Part shown: positions 1 through 6,345 of the stretch, piece by piece
Layout of the letters: every line of letters begins with the position of its first letter
Numbering within the stretch: the first letter of the stretch is position 1
Source: Christensenella sp. UBA1262
GTDB taxonomy: Bacteria; Bacillota; Clostridia; Christensenellales; CAG-917
DNA: 28,375 nt
Direction: 5' to 3'
Assembly: GCA_002308215.1 (NCBI GenBank)
Contig: DBVO01000023.1
Coordinates: forward strand, 301 to 28,675
The notes under the pieces: generated by a model
What the model was told of the DNA's origin: nothing
The model's database searches: none
What the model saw: only the letters and a program-made list of their open reading frames with translations
Position numbers and translations under genes: made by a program

Positions 1-264
1 GGCAAGAGAGAAACAGATTTTCTCCCAGTAGTCGTTTGGAGAGCACAAGCAGATAATTGCGCTCGCTATCTCAAGAAAGGAAGCAGAGCAGCAATCTCTG
101 GCAGCGTACAAACACGTTCCTATGACGCACAAGACGGATCCCGCCGTTACGTCACAGAAATTGCAGCCGATGAAGTCCAATTCCTTTCAACAAAGGGTGA
201 CGAAGAAGACGGCGATGTCGATTTTGACGATCTTAAGCCAATCGACGAAGACCTTCCATTTTAA
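1..264 (+). CDS. ssb: Single-stranded DNA-binding protein, C-terminal part
   Basis: The frame is open from base 1 to a TAA at 262-264, so the N-terminus lies outside the window. The visible 87 residues carry the end of the OB fold, with the SSB-typical stretch VVVWRAQADNCARYLKKG and a later tract ending DEVQFLS. A short acidic linker and the terminal tip DEDLPF follow. That tip corresponds to the conserved DDDIPF-type tail that recruits replication and repair proteins. The linker is short compared with the long Gly/Gln-rich linkers of many SSBs. It lies 19 nt upstream of rpsR, matching the widespread rpsF-ssb-rpsR operon. The assignment is secure; only the start is missing. Confidence 0.93.
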   Translation, partial: GKRETDFLPVVVWRAQADNCARYLKKGSRAAISGSVQTRSYDAQDGSRRYVTEIAADEVQFLSTKGDEEDGDVDFDDLKPIDEDLPF

Positions 265-283
265 TTAAGGAGAACAAACATAT

Positions 284-532
284 ATGGCAGAAGAATTGAA
301 AGCACCACGTGCTCCAAAGAGAGTTCCTAAAAAGAAAGTGTGTGCATTTTGTGTTGAACACGTAGAAGATATTGATTATAAAGACGTCCAAAAACTTAGA
401 CGTTATATCACAGAGAAGGGCAAAATCCTTCCACGTAGAATGAGTGGTGTATGCGCAAAGCATCAACGTCCACTTGCAGTTGCTATTAAGAGAGCAAGAG
501 TTATGGCTCTTCTTCCTTACAAAGCAGACTAA
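284..532 (+). CDS. rpsR: 30S ribosomal protein S18
   Basis: This 82-residue protein matches S18 across its length, including IDYKDVQKLRRYITEKGKI, LPRR and the terminal RARVMALLPY. S18 binds S6 and 16S rRNA in the small-subunit platform. It keeps the zinc-ribbon form: a CAFC pair near residues 20-23 and a CAKH pair near residues 57-60, so it is the metal-binding (C+) version. A strong Shine-Dalgarno, AAGGAG at 267-272, sits 11 nt before the ATG. It follows ssb and precedes a strong terminator, so it is the last gene of the rpsF-ssb-rpsR operon. rplI does not follow here. Confidence 0.97.
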   Translation: MAEELKAPRAPKRVPKKKVCAFCVEHVEDIDYKDVQKLRRYITEKGKILPRRMSGVCAKHQRPLAVAIKRARVMALLPYKAD

Positions 533-550
533 TTAGTTAAATGTAAAATA

Positions 551-580
551 AAAAGCACTCCCAACGGAGTGCTTTTATTA
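551..580. terminator. Bidirectional intrinsic terminator after rpsR
   Basis: An 11-bp perfect stem (551-561 with 566-576) has a CAAC loop, an A run on the left arm and a T run on the right. It therefore works in both directions. It separates rpsR from the convergent gene that stops at 591. Confidence 0.9.
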
Positions 581-590
581 TTGTTAAGAA

Positions 591-1760
591 TTAGAGAGCG
601 AGAGCATCGACCTCTTTAACAAGCGATCCAAGCTCTTTGCGATAGTATGCGATTTCTGTTGAGTGGTCTTCGCTGTGGCTGATTGTACGGCGTACAGCGC
701 GTTGTAATAGGCGGGTATAGCCAATTATCTTTGCTTTTTTCTCGTAAACATCAAGTTTGCTCTTATCAGTAGTTCCAAAGTATTTTTCAAGCGTTTTTTG
801 CCATACATCATTTGCTGCTTTTGCAGGAATGCCAAGGAAGTCTCCAGCATGCTCCATATCAAGCACATGGAAACCTACATATGCATTGAAAACAGAACCA
901 AGCTCAAATACTGGGTTGCCAACGCATAAAGTATCCATGTCAATGAGAATTGCTTCGCCGTTTTGTACCATGACGTTTTTAAGATGATAATCGCCATGGA
1001 TCATATGATTTGAATCAGGCACATCGCTTACAAGCTTTTCAAGCTTTATACCGATTTCTGGGTCGAGATATGTTTTTGCAATTTTAACCCAATTCAAAGC
1101 AAGATCTTTGATTTTTGGCATATCGCCATCATCAACTTCAGTAGCATGTATTTTTTTGAGAAGGTCAACATACATATCAACATATTTGTCAATATCGTTA
1201 GGGTTTTTCGCAATGAGAGAAGCGAGAGACTCTGCGTTAAGGAGTTCAAACACTGTGCCATAATAATTGCCAATTCTTGCAATATCATATGAAATAGCTG
1301 TATTTATTCCAAGCACAAATGCTTTTTTCGCAAGAGCGCGCTCTCTAAGAATATCATCAAACGTACCTTCGGTATAAACCTTAACAATCGTGTCTGAGTC
1401 AAGACGATATACTTTACCATTTGCGCCTTCGCCTATGATTTCACAGCCATCAACAGAGAGTTTGCGATACGCCTTTTCAATTGGCATCATTTCCGTAAAC
1501 CCAGTCATGTCAAATATTTCATAGACGTCAGATGGCACGTTAATAATTTTAAGGCTAGGGTGTGCTTTTCTTAATCTCAAAACTATTCTAAGCCCAGCGG
1601 ATGAGATGTACTCGAGTGCATCAGCATCAAGAACGAGACTTTCGAAGTTATTCTCGTTAATTATTGTATTAATCTCTTCGGCAATAGCCTCCGAATTGTT
1701 AGAATCGATTCTACCTTCTAGCGGAATGTAGAGAGTTTTGTTTTTGATGATATAATCCAT
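591..1760 (-). CDS. STAS domain fused to APH/choline-kinase-type phosphotransferase
   Basis: This 389-residue protein has two domains. Residues 1-100 form a STAS (anti-sigma-factor antagonist) domain with YISSAGLR at 51-58. Ser54 aligns with the phosphorylatable serine of SpoIIAA/RsbV. Residues 105-385 have an aminoglycoside-phosphotransferase-like kinase fold: a Gly-rich loop GEGANGKVYRL (110-120), the catalytic loop HGDYHLKN (255-262, Asp257) and the metal-binding IDMD (273-276). The substrate is unknown; such folds phosphorylate small molecules or proteins. RBS GGAG lies 7 nt before the ATG. It starts 11 nt after the HD hydrolase gene and is the last gene of a three-gene operon with a SpoIIE/RsbW-type protein, which could be its STAS partner. 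Domain calls are firm; the physiological role is inference. Confidence 0.85.
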   Translation of the reverse strand: MDYIIKNKTLYIPLEGRIDSNNSEAIAEEINTIINENNFESLVLDADALEYISSAGLRIVLRLRKAHPSLKIINVPSDVYEIFDMTGFTEMMPIEKAYRKLSVDGCEIIGEGANGKVYRLDSDTIVKVYTEGTFDDILRERALAKKAFVLGINTAISYDIARIGNYYGTVFELLNAESLASLIAKNPNDIDKYVDMYVDLLKKIHATEVDDGDMPKIKDLALNWVKIAKTYLDPEIGIKLEKLVSDVPDSNHMIHGDYHLKNVMVQNGEAILIDMDTLCVGNPVFELGSVFNAYVGFHVLDMEHAGDFLGIPAKAANDVWQKTLEKYFGTTDKSKLDVYEKKAKIIGYTRLLQRAVRRTISHSEDHSTEIAYYRKELGSLVKEVDALAL

Positions 1761-1771
1761 CTTCGTCTCCT

Positions 1772-2332
1772 TTATTTATCAAAAATTAAATTTACTAGTC
1801 TTTCATATTCCAAAAAAGCAAGAGTGCTTCCTAGTTCTGGACGCAACAAATCTGCGATTGTACGATAATACCATTCATGTTTCTTTTTGTCCTTTTCGTT
1901 GAAAACATTAAAGATGATATCACCATTTTTTAAATATTCTTTTGCAATAGAGCGTACGTTTGATAATTTATCTGCCAGCCACAATACTTTGACTTCAATA
2001 TTAGATTCCTTGAGTTCCTCAAGCGATTCTTCTTTACGTATCTGCCATGTTGCAGAGGCGGGAAGTTCTCTACGCTTATTTTCCGTTTCGGATCTTACAA
2101 GAGATAATACTCTTTTCCCGAAGTGCAACTCAATGTCTTCTGGCTTTGCATCGGTATCTTCAATTACGTCGTGTAAAAGTGCAGCGATTATTAAGTCTTC
2201 ATCGCTAGTCATGCTTTCAACTATAACAGCTGCTTCCATTGGGTGCAAAATATAAGGGGCATATGTAAGCTTGCGCTTTTGTCCAGCGTGCATCCTTGTT
2301 GCATATAAAACTGCTTCTTCAATCTTTGTCAC
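1772..2332 (-). CDS. HD-domain protein, MESH1/SpoT-type (p)ppGpp hydrolase-like
   Basis: This 186-residue single-domain HD protein carries the small alarmone hydrolase pattern. It has HAGQKRK (15-21), YILHP with His30, the HD pair LLHDVIEDTD (52-61; His54, Asp55, Glu58, Asp59) and LADKLSNVRSI with Asp121. No synthetase or TGS domain is present, so only Mn2+-dependent hydrolysis of (p)ppGpp or a related nucleotide is predicted. The start codon is GTG at 2332-2330 and overlaps the stop of the upstream phosphatase gene as GTGA, implying translational coupling. It lies in an operon with partner-switching signalling proteins, so it may link an alarmone signal to that switch (inference). Another HD phosphohydrolase specificity cannot be excluded. 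Confidence 0.82.
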   Translation of the reverse strand: MTKIEEAVLYATRMHAGQKRKLTYAPYILHPMEAAVIVESMTSDEDLIIAALLHDVIEDTDAKPEDIELHFGKRVLSLVRSETENKRRELPASATWQIRKEESLEELKESNIEVKVLWLADKLSNVRSIAKEYLKNGDIIFNVFNEKDKKKHEWYYRTIADLLRPELGSTLAFLEYERLVNLIFDK

Positions 2333-4359
2333 AGTGTTTTCTCCAATGTTAATATGTTTTGGTTGTCAACATGTTTATATGTAATGTTGTCAACTAATTT
2401 TTTCGTCATATAAATTCCAAGACCGCCTTCTTTTCTTTCCTCAATGGATGTAGAGAAGTCAGGATCGGTTTTTTCAAGAGGATTATAAGGAACACCATAA
2501 TCTGCGAAAATCAATGTTAGTTTTCCATCTTCAATTCTCTCTGTAATTTTAACGTTGCCTGCATCAGGAGGGTAGGCATAGTGCGCGACATTGGCAAATA
2601 CTTCTTCGAGAGCAAGAAGGACTTGATTTCTTGTCTTTGGAGAAGCAGAATGGCTTTCCAAAAAGCTGTCAACAAAATCATTAACTTCAGGGAGGTTTTT
2701 AATATCTGCACCGATTGTTAAAATTCTTTCGTGTTCTGATTTTGCTCCTTTATACTCAAGACAGAGCATTGTAATATCATCAAATTGAGGAGCTTCGCCC
2801 ACAAACTTATCAACCATTGTATTGATTTCATCAATAATTGCCTTAGGATCGCATGTTGCTTTTGAATTGATGAATTCAATCATTCTTTCAAGAGTGAACA
2901 TTTGTGCATTGCTGTTTGTGGCTTCTGGAACACCGTCAGTATAGATAAAGAGTTTGTCACCCTTTTCAAGGGTGAATTCGTAGTTAGTATATTTAGCATC
3001 GTCCATCGCGCCGATAACTAATCCACGTTTTGCTTTGTACAATTCGAATCTACCATTTCTCATGATTGCAGGATTATCATGTCCAGCATTTGCTGCAATG
3101 ATTTTACCTGTTGATATTTCAAGAATTCCAAACCATACCGTGACAAACATTTCCATGAGATTTTTGGCGCATATACGCTTGTTAACGATCTCAAGAATTT
3201 CTGCAGGAGTTCCACCGGTTAAAGCACGTTCGCTAATAAGAATCTTTGTGACCATCATAAAGAGGGCAGCAGGGACACCTTTTCCGCTAACGTCTGCAAT
3301 AACAAGGCCCAAGTGATCTTCGTCAATGAGGAAGAAGTCATAGAAATCTCCTCCAACTTGTTTTGCCGCGTGCATTGATGCGAACAAATCAAACTCACTT
3401 CTATCAGGGAATGCAGGGAATGTTGTATTAAGCGAAGCTTGTTGAATTGCTTGTGCGATGCTAAGTTCAGAAACAATCTTTTGTTTATCAGCAGAAGCTT
3501 GAGATAGGTTTTTAATATACCTTAATGTATCAAGTTCCATGTCGCTGAGTGCATCTGCAAGCGATGATATCTCGTGGATTCTACTTATAGAGCCATCAAT
3601 TGGCATTTCTGGTTCACTATTTTCTTTTGCAAAACGTTGAGCCTCATCTCTAATGCGATGGATTGGTATAACAAATTGACGTCTGATAATGAGCACAAAT
3701 ACAGCAACAGATAAAATAGCGAGTATGACAGTTGTGATAACAATAAGAACAACATATGAAATGCCCCATTGTTTTAAATTGTCCATTGTTTGTTGCACAC
3801 AAATAATGGCGGCAACTGTCCCATCAGCACGCTTTAAAGGAACTAGAACATTAATATGAGGGACAGCTCCATTTGCGGTTGTTTTTCTAACAACAGCAGC
3901 ACGCTCTTTGCCGTTCTCCATAATGTCTCTATAAATATCCCAATATTCAGATCCCGTTTGCTCTATTTCTTTTCCAAGTGGCCATGGTGTATAACCAATA
4001 GCAGCGCTTGGGCAATTAACTACTGAATAATAGTATTTGTAATCCTTATCTTTTTCAGGCGCAATAACATAAATAATGGCAACACCTTGGTCCTCGCAGA
4101 ATCTTTGTATTCTGTCTGTTACAAGAGCGTGTTTATCAAGTTCCTCTCCTCTTAAAAATGCATCAGCATCATCACCTGTGAAAAACATAGGGATGCTACG
4201 ACATGTGTAGAAAGCATGATCGTTATACCTTTCGGTTATAGTGTCATTGAATTTTGTATAACCAATAGTCGCTACGATAACGCCAAATGTGATAAGCAAA
4301 ATTGTTGTTATTAAAATGATATTTAAAGTAAATGTGTTAAAGACTTTTTTCTTTGCCAT
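2329..4359 (-). CDS. Membrane SpoIIE/RsbU-type PP2C phosphatase fused to RsbW-like ATPase
   Basis: The protein has 676 residues. TM1 is at about 11-33, an extracytoplasmic sensor domain at about 35-197, TM2 at about 201-226 and a HAMP-like linker at about 227-285. The SpoIIE-type PP2C domain spans about 310-535, with metal-binding acidic residues in GGDFYD (336-341), IADVSGKG (354-361), YTDG (473-476) and FDDITML. A GHKL/HATPase domain spans about 545-676, with EEVFANVAHYAYP (585-597, N-box Asn590), FADYGVP (618-624) and GGLGIY (645-650). A phosphatase that activates STAS proteins and a kinase that inactivates them thus share one chain. The expected partner is the STAS-kinase protein in the same operon. 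It is the first gene of the operon behind a consensus promoter. The SD is weak (AGGCG). Its ligand is unknown. Confidence 0.9.
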   Translation of the reverse strand: MAKKKVFNTFTLNIILITTILLITFGVIVATIGYTKFNDTITERYNDHAFYTCRSIPMFFTGDDADAFLRGEELDKHALVTDRIQRFCEDQGVAIIYVIAPEKDKDYKYYYSVVNCPSAAIGYTPWPLGKEIEQTGSEYWDIYRDIMENGKERAAVVRKTTANGAVPHINVLVPLKRADGTVAAIICVQQTMDNLKQWGISYVVLIVITTVILAILSVAVFVLIIRRQFVIPIHRIRDEAQRFAKENSEPEMPIDGSISRIHEISSLADALSDMELDTLRYIKNLSQASADKQKIVSELSIAQAIQQASLNTTFPAFPDRSEFDLFASMHAAKQVGGDFYDFFLIDEDHLGLVIADVSGKGVPAALFMMVTKILISERALTGGTPAEILEIVNKRICAKNLMEMFVTVWFGILEISTGKIIAANAGHDNPAIMRNGRFELYKAKRGLVIGAMDDAKYTNYEFTLEKGDKLFIYTDGVPEATNSNAQMFTLERMIEFINSKATCDPKAIIDEINTMVDKFVGEAPQFDDITMLCLEYKGAKSEHERILTIGADIKNLPEVNDFVDSFLESHSASPKTRNQVLLALEEVFANVAHYAYPPDAGNVKITERIEDGKLTLIFADYGVPYNPLEKTDPDFSTSIEERKEGGLGIYMTKKLVDNITYKHVDNQNILTLEKTL

Positions 4360-4388
4360 AATATACGCGCCTGTGATTTAATAAGTAA

Positions 4389-4417
4389 ATTATATTTACA
4401 TTTGATTTTTTTGTCAA
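4389..4417 (-). promoter_or_regulatory. Consensus sigma-A promoter of the phosphatase-hydrolase-STAS operon
   Basis: On the minus strand a perfect TTGACA (4417-4412) is separated by exactly 17 nt from a perfect TATAAT (4394-4389), 30 nt before the ATG. A perfect 10-bp palindrome, GCACATGTGC (4419-4428), abuts the -35 and may be an operator. Confidence 0.85.
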
Positions 4418-4433
4418 CGCACATGTGCATAAA

Positions 4434-4465
4434 ATAAAAAATTTGCACTAAAAAGTGCAAATTTT
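4434..4465 (-). terminator. Intrinsic terminator of the mrnC-rlmB-sigH operon
   Basis: A 12-bp perfect stem (4438-4449 with 4454-4465) has a 4-nt loop and is followed by a T-rich stretch on the minus strand. It lies 20 nt after the sigma-factor stop and just upstream of the next operon's promoter. Confidence 0.85.
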
Positions 4466-4484
4466 CCTATCGTTTGTCAGTATT

Positions 4485-5042
4485 TTATGGTCGTATAATC
4501 TTTTTAACTTTATTCTTAACAGCGTAAAGTGTGTTGTCAACTTTCTTCTTTTCTAAATTAAGTTCATAAGAAATTTCTGCATAAGAAAGTCCATCAAGAT
4601 AAAATTTTAGAACTTCAAACTCTGCGTCGGTAAGAGAAGCCCTAATTGCATCAAACAACAAATCAGCTGTTTCTTTTTCTATATAGTCCTTTTCTGGATT
4701 TTGAGAAGAAGGGATTTTATCTATAAGAGGAGTTGCATCTTCAATAGGAACAGTGACAAGTGGAGATTTTTTACGAAGCTCGTCAATTATAGCGTTACGG
4801 ATGCAGTGAGACGCATAAGTCTTAAATGTTGCAGAAGAGCCTGGCTTATATGAACTTATTGCTTTGAGTAACCCAATATTGCCAACTTGGAACAAATCAT
4901 CATAGTCCATTGAGTTGACTACTTCTATTGAACGCGCAATTGAGCGGACAAGCTTTGCGTATTCTAGCAAAAGCTCGTCTCGCGCAGAGTCATCTCCGTT
5001 TTGCGCTAAATTTATTAAGCTTAATTCGCTTTCATCTAACAT
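4485..5042 (-). CDS. sigH: Sigma-70 family RNA polymerase sigma factor, SigH-like
   Basis: This 185-residue sigma factor shows region 2 with YDDLFQVGNIGLLKAISSYK, followed by FKTYASHCIRNAIIDELRKK. Region 4 is a C-terminal helix-turn-helix, SLTDAEFEVLKFYLDGLSYA followed by EISYEL. Region 3 is reduced to a short linker, as in SigH/ECF-like group sigmas. The SigH assignment rests mainly on the order mrnC-rlmB-sigH, which matches Bacillus apart from yacP, absent here. It is somewhat shorter than Bacillus SigH (about 218 residues). Its ATG abuts the rlmB stop with no gap, so translation is probably coupled. No anti-sigma gene is directly adjacent, though an RsbW-like domain is encoded in the next operon. 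Confidence 0.75.
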   Translation of the reverse strand: MLDESELSLINLAQNGDDSARDELLLEYAKLVRSIARSIEVVNSMDYDDLFQVGNIGLLKAISSYKPGSSATFKTYASHCIRNAIIDELRKKSPLVTVPIEDATPLIDKIPSSQNPEKDYIEKETADLLFDAIRASLTDAEFEVLKFYLDGLSYAEISYELNLEKKKVDNTLYAVKNKVKKIIRP

Positions 5043-5765
5043 TTATTTTCTTTGTCTAACCGCTTCGTAAAGCACTATACCAGCTGCTACTGATGCATTC
5101 AAACTATTTACTTTGCCATATTGTGGAATTGTTAAGGTTGCATCGCAAAGATCTTTTGTTAAACGGTGAATGCCTTCGCCTTCAGAACCGATAACAATAG
5201 CAATATCCCCATTTAGATTTACGGTTTTTGGTGCATCTCCATCAAAATCAGTAGCATAAACCCAAATATTTTGATCTTTAAGATCGCGTATTGCATCATT
5301 GATATTTGTAACCTTTGCAACTAGGATATGTTCGGTTGCTCCACAAGCAACCTTAATAACAGTATCATTAACTGTTACACTACGATGCTTTGGAATTATT
5401 ATGCCATGGGCACCAAAACATTCGGCGCTTCTAATAATTGCACCCAAGTTATGTGGGTCAGTAATACCATCGAGGATAACTACAAGAAGCGGCTCTCCTT
5501 TTTCTTTAGCAAGAGCAACTATATCGTCAACATCGCAATATTCAAAATCTGTAACCGATGCGACTACGCCTTGGTGATTGCCACCATTTGCTAATTTATC
5601 AAGAGTGGCTCTATCTACAAGGCTTACTACAGTTCTAGCTTCTTTCGCAAGTTTGCGTATGTTGCCAAGGGTAGGATCAAATTCACCCTTTATGATGAAG
5701 AGTTTGTCAATAGTTTTACCAGCTCTATAAGCTTCTTTTACAGGGTTGCGACCGTAGATATACAT
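5043..5765 (-). CDS. rlmB: 23S rRNA (guanosine-2'-O-)-methyltransferase RlmB (SpoU/TrmH family)
   Basis: This 240-residue protein has an N-terminal L30e-like substrate-binding domain (IYGRNPVKEA at 3-12, then the NHQG motif) and a C-terminal SPOUT domain. All three SpoU motifs are present: DGITDPHNLGAIIRSAE, IVIGSEGEGIHRLTK and the trefoil-knot motif NSLNASVAAGIVLYEA. The enzyme methylates the 2'-O of a conserved guanosine in the 23S rRNA peptidyl-transferase region, using SAM. It starts 9 nt after mrnC with SD AGGGA and abuts sigH downstream. The TrmH family has close paralogues, so the exact nucleotide target is inferred from this gene order. Confidence 0.9.
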   Translation of the reverse strand: MYIYGRNPVKEAYRAGKTIDKLFIIKGEFDPTLGNIRKLAKEARTVVSLVDRATLDKLANGGNHQGVVASVTDFEYCDVDDIVALAKEKGEPLLVVILDGITDPHNLGAIIRSAECFGAHGIIIPKHRSVTVNDTVIKVACGATEHILVAKVTNINDAIRDLKDQNIWVYATDFDGDAPKTVNLNGDIAIVIGSEGEGIHRLTKDLCDATLTIPQYGKVNSLNASVAAGIVLYEAVRQRK

Positions 5766-5774
5766 ATTGTCCCT

Positions 5775-6197
5775 TTATTGTTTTTTATTGTCATAGCATA
5801 AAGACAAAAAATGGTTTAATCTTTCTGTGTTGCCAATTAGATATAAATATCCAAACACAGCTTCAAGGCCACTTGCTCGTCTATATTCACTCATTTCTGC
5901 GTGTTTAGCGGAAGTTTGAACTTTGCAATTTCTTGCTCTGCGGAAAATGTCTTGTTCTGTTTCATCAAAAAGAGGAAGTATCTTTTCTGCTTCTTCAGAT
6001 TGAGAAGTAGCGCTTACAACTTTGATAACTTCTTGATGAAGAATGCCCGTTTTGCTTGTTTTGCCAACCGTTACACGAGTTCTTGTGTATAAGCTTTGAA
6101 CGGCGTCCCCAATAAAGGCAAGTGCCATAGGATGTAAAGTGAGAGCATCTTCTTTAGTTATAGGCTCTTTTAGAAGAAATGAATAATCTTTTTCCAT
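5775..6197 (-). CDS. mrnC: Mini-ribonuclease III
   Basis: This 140-residue protein is an RNase III catalytic domain without a dsRNA-binding domain, which defines Mini-III, the enzyme for 23S rRNA 5'/3' maturation. It has MALAFIGDAVQSLYTR (residues 24-39), with the catalytic acidic pair region, and later YRRASGLEAVFGYLYL (105-120), the second acidic motif. The frame is open much further upstream to 6437. The ATG at 6197 was chosen because homology begins there and a longer start would run into the divergent lipoprotein gene. No clear SD precedes it. It heads the mrnC-rlmB-sigH operon; the cysS gene that often precedes mrnC in Bacillota is replaced by an unrelated divergent gene. Confidence 0.88.
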   Translation of the reverse strand: MEKDYSFLLKEPITKEDALTLHPMALAFIGDAVQSLYTRTRVTVGKTSKTGILHQEVIKVVSATSQSEEAEKILPLFDETEQDIFRRARNCKVQTSAKHAEMSEYRRASGLEAVFGYLYLIGNTERLNHFLSLCYDNKKQ

Positions 6198-6261
6198 AGT
6201 TAGTAGTTTATCACAACACCATTGATTTGTCACCTTTGTTTTTCGTTTTTTACAACCAATA

Positions 6262-6290
6262 TTGACAATAAAACTATGAAAGAATAAAAT
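6262..6290 (+). promoter_or_regulatory. Sigma-A promoter of the lipoprotein gene
   Basis: A perfect TTGACA (6262-6267), a 17-nt spacer and TAAAAT (6285-6290) precede the gene. The leader to the ATG at 6346 is about 50 nt and holds a GGAGG Shine-Dalgarno at 6336-6340. Confidence 0.75.
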
Positions 6291-6345
6291 AATTATATTA
6301 ATATGCGATTCTGAGCGCATAACGCGCACAGAGCCGGAGGAAACC

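Noticed and set aside
6198..6260. Promoter for the minus-strand mrnC operon
   Set aside because: TGATAA-like and TTGTAA-like boxes exist, but none are 16-18 nt apart, so no call was made.
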